From contig NJFT01000040.1 of assembly GCA_002221725.1 (NCBI GenBank), positions 124,001 to 188,000 on the forward strand: a stretch of DNA of 64,000 nt. The letters run 5' to 3'. The notes below the pieces were generated by a model. That model saw only the letters and a program-made list of their open reading frames with translations. It was not told the origin of the DNA and made no database searches. Below, piece by piece: positions 20,816 to 31,352 of this stretch (position 1 is the first letter of the stretch; every line of letters begins with the position of its first letter). A program made the translations under genes and the position numbers. Origin of the DNA: Scedosporium boydii. Taxonomy: Eukaryota > Ascomycota > Sordariomycetes > Microascales > Microascaceae.

Positions 20816-21748
20816 CGTATCGACGGCGCGACGTATACTTTGGGGATGAGAAAAAGGGAGATCGCTTGCTTGCCGCTATCGCTCAGGAACCTATTCTCCC
20901 TTCGCAAAGCAATGGCTCTGGAATGTTGAGGAGCTGAAATCACGGGGAACTGCGCCACCCACTCAGCTTCAGGTTGCGATGTCCGAGCGCGGGCGCGGGA
21001 AGCTGCTTTAAGTTAGGTAAGGACTGCGATGGTCGGTGATTGGTTGGCTTTAATTCCTACTGCCCAAGAATCGCTTCAAAGCTGAGAGGATATTCCAGAT
21101 CGAGTTCAGCGCCGCAACCCCATCTTCTGAATGGGCTCGAGCATTCTGGGGCTGTCTTCGGCCGAATTTTCGGGGCCGAGGACAAAGGCTGCGAGAAGTC
21201 GCTTCGTACTTATGCAGTCCCGGAGGAAGAGTCAAAACTCCCGATCGCGACAACCAAGATCACCACCCCAACATCGCTGCTCGCTGGTAGTTTGGACTCT
21301 TTCTGTGTCGGGTCCCAAAGCAGGGCCAGTCGAACCATCGAATACCAAACAGTGGTTTCCGTCGAGCCTTATGATCTTTGGAAGACAGCCCACAACGTTT
21401 AGGAGGAGTCGACCAAGTATCTTCTCTCACCAAAGCAATTCTCTTGCACATCAACATCAACCAACATACATATTGCCGTGATATTCTGCTCAGCCGGCAC
21501 CCGGGCCAGCTTGATATCAGAACTAAGAGCTTGTGTAATCCCTTATAAGTTGATCCAGCTTTCTACATGGTTACAAGCACAAGCATAAGCATAAGCGAAC
21601 CAAAAGGATAAAGCATAGCGTCAATGACGATTGACACATTGTTTGTTGAAGGAAAAAAAGTTTGAGACAAAGCGAGCAAGCCATCTCACGGTAACTCGGA
21701 AGCCATACAAGGAGAGAGAGAAAAAAAAAAAAAAAAGGAAAAAACTTG
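20816..21748. other. Intergenic, no gene recognised
   Basis: Promoter side of the ankyrin gene. An A-tract of about 16 bases lies at 21721-21736, just 3' of the tRNA on the minus strand; read on that strand it is a T-run that fits an RNA polymerase III terminator. Confidence 0.5.
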
Positions 21749-21850
21749 TGATAAGAGTGAGATTCGAACTCACGCCCAGTTTCCTGGACCAGGAATTTAC
21801 TTGTTAAGGTAACCTTAACCTGGCGCCTTAGACCGCTCGGCCATCTTACC
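21749..21850 (-). tRNA. tRNA-Leu(AAG) with intron
   Basis: The minus strand folds as a tRNA. The acceptor arm GGTAAGA pairs with TCTTATC; the D arm contains GCCGAGCGGTC; the anticodon stem CCAGG pairs with CCTGG, with loop TTAAGG interrupted by about 18 nt directly after position 37. A long class II variable arm (CCAG-GAAA-CTGG) is present and the T arm is GTGAG-TTCGAAT-CTCAC. Anticodon AAG reads CUU/CUC leucine codons after A-to-I editing. A T-rich terminator follows on the same strand. Confidence 0.92.
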
Positions 21851-22282
21851 GCTCTTTTGACTGATTTGCAATGCAAGAATCGGATGCTAACCACGTTTGG
21901 ACAACAGCTTTCGGACGTCGTTGGTTCACTCGTTCATCCGGTATGTTCCGGTGATCATCACTTTCACGTCAAATATTGCATCTGGAACATTGCCTTCGAG
22001 CTAAGAATTTGTTATTATTTTCATTTAACAAATGAAAGATCGCGTGGATGCGTGTAGCTCTACATAATTTTTCAGTCATTAAATCGTCGCAGGCGTCATA
22101 CCCATAGGGATCGTAAGAAGAAACATCTAAGGAAAAAACAAAGAGACGCTGCCGGCCTCCCTAAAAAGCCCGCGATGGCCGTCGAAGCTAGTCAAGTGAT
22201 AACGCTCGAAAAAAAATCAAGTACGCCGCCCGCTAGGAAAGAGAAGAAAAAATAGTAGAAGGAAATTATCGCCCTAGGATTT
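21851..22282. other. Intergenic, A-rich
   Basis: Upstream of the tRNA and downstream of the secreted-protein gene. Several A-tracts; no gene seen. Confidence 0.5.
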
Positions 22283-23365
22283 TTAAGGACAAAAGAATGT
22301 CTCTCCGACGGGGTCGCCGTATAAGGACTCGTCGGTGAAGAAGTCGTTGGGATATTCAACGTTTACGCACTTGCCACCACCAGTAGGCCCGACGTGCGGA
22401 CAATGCACCTGTTTTCAGAGAGTCAGTAAATTTCAATCTACCCCGATGTTTAGAATTGGAAGCAAGTTAAACCTACGTCGGGCCTCACTTGGGTGAGTAC
22501 GAGATGGATAGTTCGGCAGACAATGTTATCGCCCCATGCCTTGTCGTATGTGCCAAACGGTTTTTGGGACAAGGCGACAATGCACTCTTCGACGCTGGAC
22601 CATTGCGTATTGTTGCCGGTACAGGTGAATTGGGTGGCTCCGCAGATTTGCTGGATGGTCTGCGCTTGGTATTGTGTGTTGGTTGGGGAGCCTGTGATGG
22701 CCTCGACCCAGTCGTCGAGGTTGGGGATCCAGGCGTCGTACTTGAGGACGGCGCCTTCGTCGTCAAATTTCCAAAATGCCACCTAACGAAGTGTTAATGG
22801 ATACATTCCCAGATCCCCAGTGGCTCCGGTGAGGAGGGGCCGGGTTCGGTCGAAATGTGACTCTACTCACCTGCTTCAATGGGGCAAGTTCCTTTCCATG
22901 ATCCGGACCTCCGGGATCCACGACGCTGCAGTACAAGTACACGACCGAAGCCGCCACGTCCCGACACCCCGAGCTAAATTCGGTAATCTTATAACTCGTG
23001 ATGGCGGCCTTGGCAGCGTTTCCGCTCGGCACGGGCGCCAGAGCGAAAAAGTACTCGATGGAATGCTCGAAGCCTTCGAAATCGCCCACCGGATCGACCC
23101 TCCCGACCACGTCTTGACTGAAGAGGCCGGGAGGGACGCCCGCCCCGCCCTGGCCGAGTATGGGGAGCTGGTTGGGGTAGACGGTGAGGTTGTAGATGCT
23201 GGACACGGTCCTAAAGTTGCGGTGCTTGTCGTGGCATTTTCGCGGCTTCGGCTTCGGCCGCCTCGACCGCGTGGCGACCGGCGAGCCGAGTGCGGAGGTG
23301 AAGAGGGATGCTAGGAGGAGGATGCAGGCGGCGATGTTCAGGAAATGGAGATCAAACGCACGCAT
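22283..23365 (-). CDS. Conserved fungal secreted protein, function unknown (308 aa, three exons)
   Basis: Exons are 23365-22871, 22782-22477 and 22408-22283, with phase-0 introns of 88 and 68 nt (GTGAGT...GTTAG and GTAGGT...ACAG). The N-terminus has a signal peptide (hydrophobic ACILLLASLFTSALGS) followed by a basic Lys/Pro/Arg stretch. The body contains FEHSIEYFFALAP, YKITEFSSGC, VAFWKFDDEGAVLKYDAWIP and NLDDWVEAITG, then C-x-G-x-N-x-Q-x-x-S and KPFGTYDKAWGDNIVCR. It ends with HCPHVGPTGGGKC and a short acidic tail. The FDDEG-x-x-x-KYD step recalls NTF2/SnoaL-like folds; that is my inference. Several paired cysteines fit an extracellular protein. The module is conserved in fungi as far as I recall, but no activity is known to me. 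Confidence 0.8.
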
Positions 23366-26165
23366 GGCTCGATTCGGGATTTTATTTGGTTTATTGGAAT
23401 GTTCTCCTTCGAAACCTCCCCCCCTATCTTTTGAAAGAAAAAATAAGTGGAAATTTCAAAGGGACATGATTGCGGATGCGGAGAAAAAAGAGAAGAGAGA
23501 ATGAATCGTCTCTGCATCTCGATGGGGAACGAGAGCTTTTCTTATCGTCATGTCCCAACCTCCCCACGAATTCAATGCCGAATGCTACAAGGGACTAAAC
23601 AAAAATTATGGTACAAGAAAAGTGAACTATTGCCTGCTTCTGCCGATACGGACAAGGATTGATTTTGCGGTCAACACCGGCCGAGCGACGTGGCGACTCG
23701 ACAATGCATGGATCCAAGGACCCATGTCGCAGCATCGCAGCATCGTACGCCCCAGCAGCAGCCCAAAGCTCAACGGGAACAGGTCCGTGGCTGGTCCTCA
23801 AAATGCAAAAGGCTCAAATGCTCGGAATCCAAGGCTTTTCGCGAATGCGAGCACTAATCCGCATCCAGGACCGCCCTCCCAAGTTCGCAGCTTGCTCCGA
23901 TGTGTCTTTACCGTATTCGTGCCATCTCGCCCAAGGAAACGCATCGTGCACTAGGACTTATTCCACGCTCCTTGCATGTTTTGTTTGCATGCTGTCCGCA
24001 GCCCGCCTCTTTTTCAATGTTGTCAGCAAGTCTTTGCCCTCATCCCGCATGGTGCGCCGTCCATATGACGTGTTCGCTGCAGTTTGCGTTGGCTGGTGTC
24101 GTATTGGGGTTTGGGTCCAATTGATTCCTTGGCTTGGACTTTGACCGACGACCCTCGCTTGTTTGGCCAGCGAACCAGACTACCGGATGTGTCGGCCAAG
24201 GCACCGTTGTGATCTCATCGCAGGACAGGAAAACAATAAAATCCACGTGGCGGGGTCCCGAATACGGTCGGTTGGGAGCGAGGCGAGCCCAATGTTGGGC
24301 GTCGTTTTCTCGGTTGGGACGGGAACCGAAAGGGGACGAGAAGAAGATCGGTCGAGGCCTGGCCAAGAGCGGAAACTGGTTGCCTAGCACAATATCGTTA
24401 ATACTAAACTCGTCCGACGGTGCAGTGGGATGGGCGTCTGCCCCAGTTTTCTTGAAGTGCGTGCAGCGAGTTCTTTTAGAGCTTGTTGAGCCTGCAGAGA
24501 CCTCAACTCTTTTGTCCGAGTGTGGCGCTGCTTGGGAAATGCCGCAGAGGTGCTTCGGGGGAACAAGACCACTGTCCTGTCCAGCAACGCCTCTGGATTA
24601 ATCTCAACTCAGTGGCTGGGTTGACCAGGGCAGCGCGGACCAGCACTCTCACTGGGGCCGGCCAGGGTCAAGTCCCAACCTCACTGGCAGGGGTAGGGGA
24701 TAGGCCATCGGCTTGAAGAGCAAGGTCAAAAGACGAGAAGGAAAGAATCATGAGACACGATCGGATGGAGTGCATATCTGATCTATATAAACTCTTCTAT
24801 CAGTCAGACCTTGTCCCCAAGATGTGTGTGTCTCACCTCGGGTGTTTTCTTGGCCCCGGTTTTCCCTTTGTCTCCAACCAAATACTGGGGTTTTGATGAG
24901 AGGGGCGGGGAGCGCCGTTCCAGTGGACGAATCAATGCGGACGAATCTAAGGTCGGTTTCCATGCCATCCTGGGTGGTCTGTCCATCCCATTCAACCCAC
25001 TCACTCGCTCTTTCCCAGACCCCAGATGGCAGGGACTATAGGGTCCAGATTGCCGTTCGAGCAACGACTGCCTTTTGGAAGCCTGTCAAGAGAAGGCAGG
25101 ACTCCCTGCATCCAGGCTGGAGCTGAAGGAGAAGACATGGCCGAATTGACTGGACGAATTGACTGGACTCGGAGGTTTGACTAGCAAAATAAGAGCACTC
25201 GTCAATCTCTCAAAAACAACATGCCATTGATTCCGTAGAAAATTATCACATTGCGAGATATCATATTTTTATATAATTTATTCTCAAAAGCCCTCACCTG
25301 GAAATATTGATTCTTTTACCACCAATACCGTCGCTCATGGCCATTTCTGGCCGTGGCGATTTGCTGCGCTCAAATCCATCGAAACCATGCAAAGCCGGTT
25401 CCTCGACTTTGACTGGCCAGAATCTTCATACATCCCCCTGCCATATCACCCCCGAAGCAACGGGCCGTCAAGCCAGTAAGATGCAAGAGTTGCAGAAATA
25501 CTAGGAACGCGCAATATCATGGAACGCCTGCGAACCCCCGCTCTGGACCTATCGCATGAACCAACATCCATGGCATCCAAGGAAGAGATGTGATTGATAG
25601 CAGTTGTAGCCTCTAACATACGCAGAAAGAGCTCGTAGATATTCCCATAAACTCAGCTACCTCGTATCCGAAGGGAGTTCACCTCTCACTGGACGTCGGG
25701 TCGACGGGCAGTGGTTCTTCTCCGCTCAAAACGCCCCATCGAAGATGCAGCAAGGACATATATCTCTAGCGAGTCATGCCTCCCGCGACGCACGACATCA
25801 CTGGAGAAGCGGAAAAGCAGAGAAGAGGGGACCCATTTCGCCTCCCCTAGTAGGTCAATGTAGGATTCGTGTGATTGTGACTTCTTTTGTGTCAATGGAC
25901 CAATCGTCCACCCGGCTCGGCTCCTAGGAGCTTCCTAGCTTAAACGCCATTTCTCCATCACGTTTCTCCTTATCACAACGGTCACGCACACCAAACCCGT
26001 AGTCTATAATACTGCACGGATCTCCCTCTGTCTCCTTTCCCTCCTGGGGCTTCGAAGCCCTCACCCCCCCTCTTTTAGCTGTTCCGCCATGCGACTCTGT
26101 TCAGCCACTACACCTCGACCCATGACCTCAACACACAGACAGAAGACGACCCGTCGGCAAAAAGC
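23366..26165. other. Long intergenic region, no gene recognised
   Basis: Open frames up to about 160 codons (for example 23659-24144 plus) lack domains, codon bias or splice structure. A CTATATAAAC box lies near 24783, but only a short frame follows it. About 400 bp before the next ATG the plus strand becomes C-rich, as in promoters. Confidence 0.45.
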
Positions 26166-27354
26166 ATGGCAGCAGACCCCCTCGACAACGTCGGAACGGT
26201 GCCTCACCGTTCCCTCCTAGCTCTAGTCTGGACCTCCTTTAGCGCCGCCCTCCTCTTTGTCGTCCTGCGCACCATCATCCGTTTCAAGATCGCGACGCGC
26301 CTCACCGTCGACGACTACGGCATCTTCCTCGCCCTCGCCACCCTCCTGACGCTATGTATCCTCGAGACCATCCAGTTGCCGAGCCTCTACCACATCACGG
26401 CCGTCATAGCCGGCCGCATCCCCATCTCGACCGAGCTCATGTCCCAGACGGAGGAGTATCTCCGGTATGAGTTCGCCATCATCATCCTATTCTGGAGCGT
26501 GCTGTGGTTCGTCAAGGCGAGTTTTCTGGCGCTGTACTTTAAGCTCTTCAAGGAGCTGCCGCATTACCGCAAGGCGTGGTATGTCCTCGCCGTGTTCACC
26601 GTGCTGGCGTATGCGGGCTGCGTGACGACGCTGTGCGTCTCGTGCGGGCCCATCGACAACTTTTTCAAGTTTGCGCAGTGCGGCGGGCCCCAGCAGGTGT
26701 GGGCGTCGAACTTGAGCATCTACTTTAGCACTGCCATTGATGTCTTTACCGACCTCTGCAGTAAGTGGTTGACTAGTAAGGAGTGCCTTTGATATCTTTT
26801 TGCTGACAACACGGTTATTCAGTCATGGCAATGCCGCTCAAATTGATTTTCAACGTCAAAAAGATTTCTCTGAAGCAAAAGGCCGGGCTTGCCTGCGTGT
26901 TCAGCTTGTGCTTCGTCATGATTGCCTTTTCCATCATCCGCGCGAAGCAGGTCCTCGTGCCGCAGTACTTTGTCAACTTGACGTTACTCATGATTTGGTC
27001 TACACTTGCAGCTTCCATATGTGAGTTGACCCAGAGAGAAAACGGAATGAAAGCTTATGCCAAACATGTTCAGTTTATTAACTTTTTCTTCTACTTCTAT
27101 TAGCGGTCATTGTCGGTAGTCTCCCTCCGCTCAAAATTCTCATCACGAACCGAGCTTCCGCAAAGCGCTCGCGCAACGACTCGAGAAACCACCAGTTCAG
27201 CAATAACGACCCTCGTAAAAACAGCGTGGTGCTGAGTTCGCTCTCGAGTGAGAGGAAGCATGCCGGTGTGAGGTGTCCGACGACGAGCGAGTCGCAGGAG
27301 GAGATGCTCCGTTCAGGAGGAGCGCAATTTGTCATGGTGAAGCATGATGTATGA
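26166..27354 (+). CDS. Integral membrane protein, rhodopsin/PTH11-like (347 aa, three exons)
   Basis: Exons are 26166-26760, 26823-27020 and 27104-27354; introns have GTAAGT...ATTCAG and GTGAGT...ATTAG, both phase 1. The product has about seven hydrophobic spans and the hallmarks of the fungal rhodopsin-domain family: VVLRTIIRFKIATRLTVDDY near residue 40, WSVLWFVKASFLALYFKLF, a CVTTLCVSCGPIDNF-x-FAQC step with paired cysteines, and MAMPLKLIFNVKKISLKQK in the sixth-helix region. The last 75 residues are a Ser/Asn/Arg-rich cytoplasmic tail. It differs from the SAT4-like gene at 9740 in exon number and sequence, so the two are not a recent duplication. Plasma-membrane receptor-like role is the usual assumption; ligand unknown. 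Confidence 0.85.
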
Positions 27355-29166
27355 TACGATCCGTATTGTTGAAGTGAGGCAAGTATTACTCCTAGAGGAG
27401 AGGACGGTGCAAGCCACAGTAAATTGGAAGGAATGGACTTGTCACGGTGACTTGGTTATGAGGTAAGGTAATATATCTGGTCCAGGACTGTCAGGGGGAT
27501 ATCCGGCGTTGAGGTGTTGGAGGGGAAATGTGGATGGCTGACCAAGTTCTTGCTTGGTTTCTATATTACTGTCTGTACATGGCACATTCTTTCGTCGTCT
27601 TCACTCACATAATGAAACTGTTGTTTATATTCGGTTCGGCTGGTCCCCAGTTTTGGATACGCATTACTTGGTTATAGTGGACAACCTTGGACTTTGGGGT
27701 CTCGTCTTGGTTGACTCACTTACAAGTGATTTATATAATAGCAAAGGATGCTCCAGGTGTCGCGACCCGCGCCACTTGACCATTGAGTGGTCTTATATAG
27801 CCACTACGCCCAGTTGCCTTTGCAGGCCTACTACTTCTCCTCACCCACATAGCTCACACGCCAGCATACGGGACATACTTGTACCTAATAGAGCCTGGTA
27901 AGAGGCAAAAGGAGAAGAACATAAAAAGAGAATAGAGGAAGAAAAGAAAAAAAAGAAAAGAAAAAAGGGCAAAAAACATACAACACCAGGGATTCGCTGG
28001 TCGTCACCGACCCAACTACTAGTCTGGCGCTTCGCAGCTTGTGTACAGGGGAGCGGACGGGACCCTCAATATTCTGCGAGCTATGGTCGTATGTGCTAGG
28101 CATCGGTTCTAACCTGGGTTATATCCTCTACTGTGTGTTGTGCTCTCAACTCCCGTCGCTGGAACAGGCCGATGCGATGAAGCTATCACTGAGCGGCAGG
28201 GCTCTCCCTCTGACTCCATCTCGATGAGCGCAATGGCTGCAACTTCTAGTGCGATTGAGGCATATACTATACTGTATTGATCAGAATGTTAATTGAACGA
28301 AATTTCTTGATTTTTGAGGATATTTTCGTATCGTTTCTGATGTTGAGATTATCATTGAGGATTTCCGTGGTACCAAAGTACCGAGGTATTACGAAGTACA
28401 TCCCTTCCAAAACGATCAATTGATGCTGCATAAAACGAAATGCACTGTACCGACATAAATGCACAATTGAACTGCACAAAATTAAGCTCTCCTCACCTTC
28501 GCCATCCCGTCATCACCAAACTAAATCAGCCTCAGTCTAACGGCCATCTTCTGTCTTCGGGAGTTCCCGCCCCGTCAGGGACGTCTCCGACACTCTAATG
28601 ATCGGATTACTCAATGGCAGGGTGGCTCACCGAGAACTTACGAAGGAGAGACAAATCCCTATCATAAATCTCGATAATTGCGAACATCACAAATTTGTGG
28701 GAACAAGAAGTGACGTAATTCTTAGTGGGTGGGGACTAAGATTTAGTCATCTGAGATCGACCAATTATCTTTTGGATTTGGTCATGAATTGAGAATGTTT
28801 ATCGATAGTAGACTCTTAATTGCATTATGAATACCAAATTATTAATGTATCCGATTCGTATGAAGGATATGGTGTCTTACGTCTTCACCTTTCGACGACA
28901 GACTTAGCTAATAATCGTCTAAGCCTGGGATAAAGCTTTGCAAACGGGGCGTGCCCAATCATGACTGAGTTTGGACAGAAATTAGAATGCGTCCACTGCG
29001 AAGTACGAGAATTAGGTATCACTCCATATTGGACAGTTGGAGAAGTACTTCACACTGCTGACGCTGAGATTGAGAAGCATTATGTAACTTGCTAATCGCG
29101 GCGGGAGCTGTCGTGATGGAATCAGGAAGACCCATCATGACGATTCGCAGCGGAGGGAGTCTCCAA
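27355..29166. other. Intergenic, no gene recognised
   Basis: Contains a purine-rich tract at 27895-27975 and AT-rich DNA at 28260-28900. No coding or RNA feature supported. Confidence 0.45.
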
Positions 29167-29174
29167 TATATAAG
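29167..29174 (+). promoter_or_regulatory. TATA box of the pirin gene
   Basis: TATATAAG lies 172 bp before the pirin ATG; the region between is C/A-rich as expected for a fungal 5' leader. Confidence 0.5.
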
Positions 29175-29338
29175 AGCTGCTCTTTGGCCCTTCGTCTGAG
29201 TTGTGATTTTCTAGAAAACCAATACAATCGATCATACCAGGCCAAGAACAAGTTCTTTAACTGTTTCTTACAATCTTCAAGGTCAACCCCCCACACACAA
29301 ACAAGACTCGATCTAACGCAACACACATCCCCCAATAA

Positions 29339-30217
29339 ATGATCAACACAGCCAGAAACATGGCCAAGTCTCTCCGCCACGCCAAAATCTCCCCTCACCG
29401 GTCCTCCTCCCGGGGCCACGCCGACCACGGCTGGCTAAACACCTACCACAGCTTCTCCTTCGCCAACTGGTACGACCCCAGGTACACCCACTTCGGCTCC
29501 CTCCGCGTCCTCAACGAGGACCGCGTCAAGGCCAACTCGGGCTTCCCCACACACCCCCACCGAGATTTTGAGATCTTCAGCTACATCCTCAGCGGCGAAC
29601 TGACCCACCGCGACTCCATGCTCGCCAAGGGCAATGAGGGCGGGCAGTCCGACAAGTTTTATCGCATGCACCGCGGCGACGTGCAATTCACCACGGGCGG
29701 CACGGGGATTGCGCATTCGGAGATGAACGAGCACAAGACTGATACGGTGCATTTCCTTCAGATCTGGGCCATTCCCTGGAAGAAGGGTCTCAAGCCGCGG
29801 TACCACACTCTGCATTTCGACGAGGAGGCCAAGAGGCAAGGGTTCGTCAAGATTCTGAGCCCGCTAAAGGCCGGGCCTGAGGCTACGGACGAGGAAGAAG
29901 CCGATGCCGTGCCGACGATTCCCGATACCATCCCGATCCACGCCGACTTTGTCATGTCGGCCGGCATCATAGCGCCGAACAAGTCGTTTGAGTGGATTGT
30001 CGGAGGCAATGCGACACAGGAGACGAAGAGGAAGGTTTATGTGCACTTGCCCATGACGAAGAAGGGTGCGGCCAAGATTAGGATAGATGGAAGGGAAGAT
30101 GCGGAATTGAATGAGGGTGACGGAGCGTTTGTCGATGCTGTTAATGCCGGAGACAAGCTCGCGATTGAGAGCATCGGTGATGCGGAGGCCGAGGTTATCG
30201 TTTTGGATATTGCTTAG
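29339..30217 (+). CDS. Pirin family protein (292 aa)
   Basis: Intronless. The N-terminal cupin has the pirin signature: HADHGWLNTYHSFSFANWYD, FGSLRVLNEDRV, GFPTHPHRDFEIFSYILSGE and HRGDVQFTTGGTGIAHSE, giving the usual three His plus one Glu metal site (H-P-H, H of LTHRDS or equivalent, H-S-E). The second cupin (about 190-292) is less conserved. Pirins are iron- or metal-binding proteins found in nucleus or cytosol; bacterial and some eukaryotic members have quercetinase activity, others act in transcription. ATG 29339 gives eight extra residues before MAKSLRHAKI (start at 29360), which could be the true start. It lies upstream of tRNA-Pro and acetoacetyl-CoA synthetase without shared regulation evident. 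Confidence 0.92.
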   Translation: MINTARNMAKSLRHAKISPHRSSSRGHADHGWLNTYHSFSFANWYDPRYTHFGSLRVLNEDRVKANSGFPTHPHRDFEIFSYILSGELTHRDSMLAKGNEGGQSDKFYRMHRGDVQFTTGGTGIAHSEMNEHKTDTVHFLQIWAIPWKKGLKPRYHTLHFDEEAKRQGFVKILSPLKAGPEATDEEEADAVPTIPDTIPIHADFVMSAGIIAPNKSFEWIVGGNATQETKRKVYVHLPMTKKGAAKIRIDGREDAELNEGDGAFVDAVNAGDKLAIESIGDAEAEVIVLDIA

Positions 30218-30539
30218 AGAAAGCGTCTTGTACAAAAGCCATGTTTAATAATAGATAGAGAATGAATGTTTGATGTACACCATAAATATTGTTGCCAGCA
30301 TTTGACTGTCGATGTTGTCCAATCTTGAACTTTTCTGTGTTTTCCAAAGCTCAATTGATTCGCTTTCGGGCGACGAATTCGATACTTTTGGAACATGCGC
30401 GGAAGGAAAATAATAAATTCAAAATTAGAAATAAATAAACGGGGAAGGAATAGAATAAAATTCAAATAAAAATTAGAAGCAGGCAAGCAAAAGGGAGAGA
30501 GGGGGAAAATGTCAAAAAAAAAAGAAGAGGAGAAAGATG
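30218..30539. other. Pirin 3' region
   Basis: AT-rich, with an A-tract at 30515-30524 that, read on the minus strand, gives a T-run about 15 bp after the end of the tRNA gene and may serve as its polymerase III terminator. Confidence 0.45.
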
Positions 30540-30629
30540 GGGGCCAACCGGGGATTGAACCCGGGACCTCTCGCAACCAAGCTGAGGGTGTAACCCTAAG
30601 CGAGAATCATACCACTAGACCATCGGCCC
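30540..30629 (-). tRNA. tRNA-Pro(AGG) with intron
   Basis: Acceptor arm GGGCCGA pairs with TTGGCCC. The D arm contains GGTCTAGTGG. The anticodon stem CTCGC pairs with GCGAG; the loop begins TTAGGG and is interrupted after position 37 by about 18 nt. T arm is CCGGG-TTCAATC-CCCGG. Anticodon AGG reads proline CCU/CCC codons. Confidence 0.92.
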
Positions 30630-31352
30630 TTGTATCCTCTTGAGGACTTGTTGAATCGACCCCTAACTTCGTCTTACCTTGGTAGTTTGGACCGTGCCGA
30701 ACTAGCCACTGTATCCCACCTCCGATCCGAGGAGAGTCGCGGGCCGAACTAGCCTTTTAGCACCGTGGCACTGATCCACAGAATTCTGGGGTTGACACTA
30801 TGTATGGTATGAATCGGGAAAAGTACAGAGTAAACTCCGCAGCATCCCCGGTTTGGCATCCCCCAATTCGGGTAACTCTAGTGAACTCGTGCGTGGGGAC
30901 GGCTAGGTCGGTCTGCAAACCGGCTCTGTTGCTCCGAAATTCGAGCGAAGACTAACGTAATGAAGTAAGCTTTGGGAGGAAGATAACGAGCCCGCGACCC
31001 GAGGTATGTTTGCGGACTTGCGAAATGCGGGGGTTTTGCATTCCCCGGTTCCACGGTAGCCCCGCAGAATGCAGAGGAGCACCGCGCTCGGTTTGGATCG
31101 GGCGAATAAGAAGGTTCACGTTCCCGTTGTCGGTGATCCCCAGATTTTGAAGATAAGACGTCAAGACGGTTATTCGAGTCAGTTAATTGGGAAAAGAGCC
31201 ATTGGCCCCCATCTCTTTCCATCTCTCTCTTTCCTCCTTCCTCTCTCTTAAGTTCCTAAAGCTGGAAGCAACGCATCTCCCCTGTCGCAGATTCGTCGTT
31301 CTTGTCCTCTGCTGCGTATTGAGTCATTGACTCACACCGCCCCAATCCCAAC
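30630..31352. other. Intergenic, promoter of acetoacetyl-CoA synthetase
   Basis: A C/T-rich stretch (31208-31252) precedes the ATG at 31353. Two near-identical words (CGAACTAGCC) occur at about 30699 and 30745. No gene seen. Confidence 0.45.

Noticed and set aside
23659..24144. A 161-codon plus frame
   Set aside because: Overlaps other equally long frames, lacks domains and has no codon bias like the neighbouring genes.
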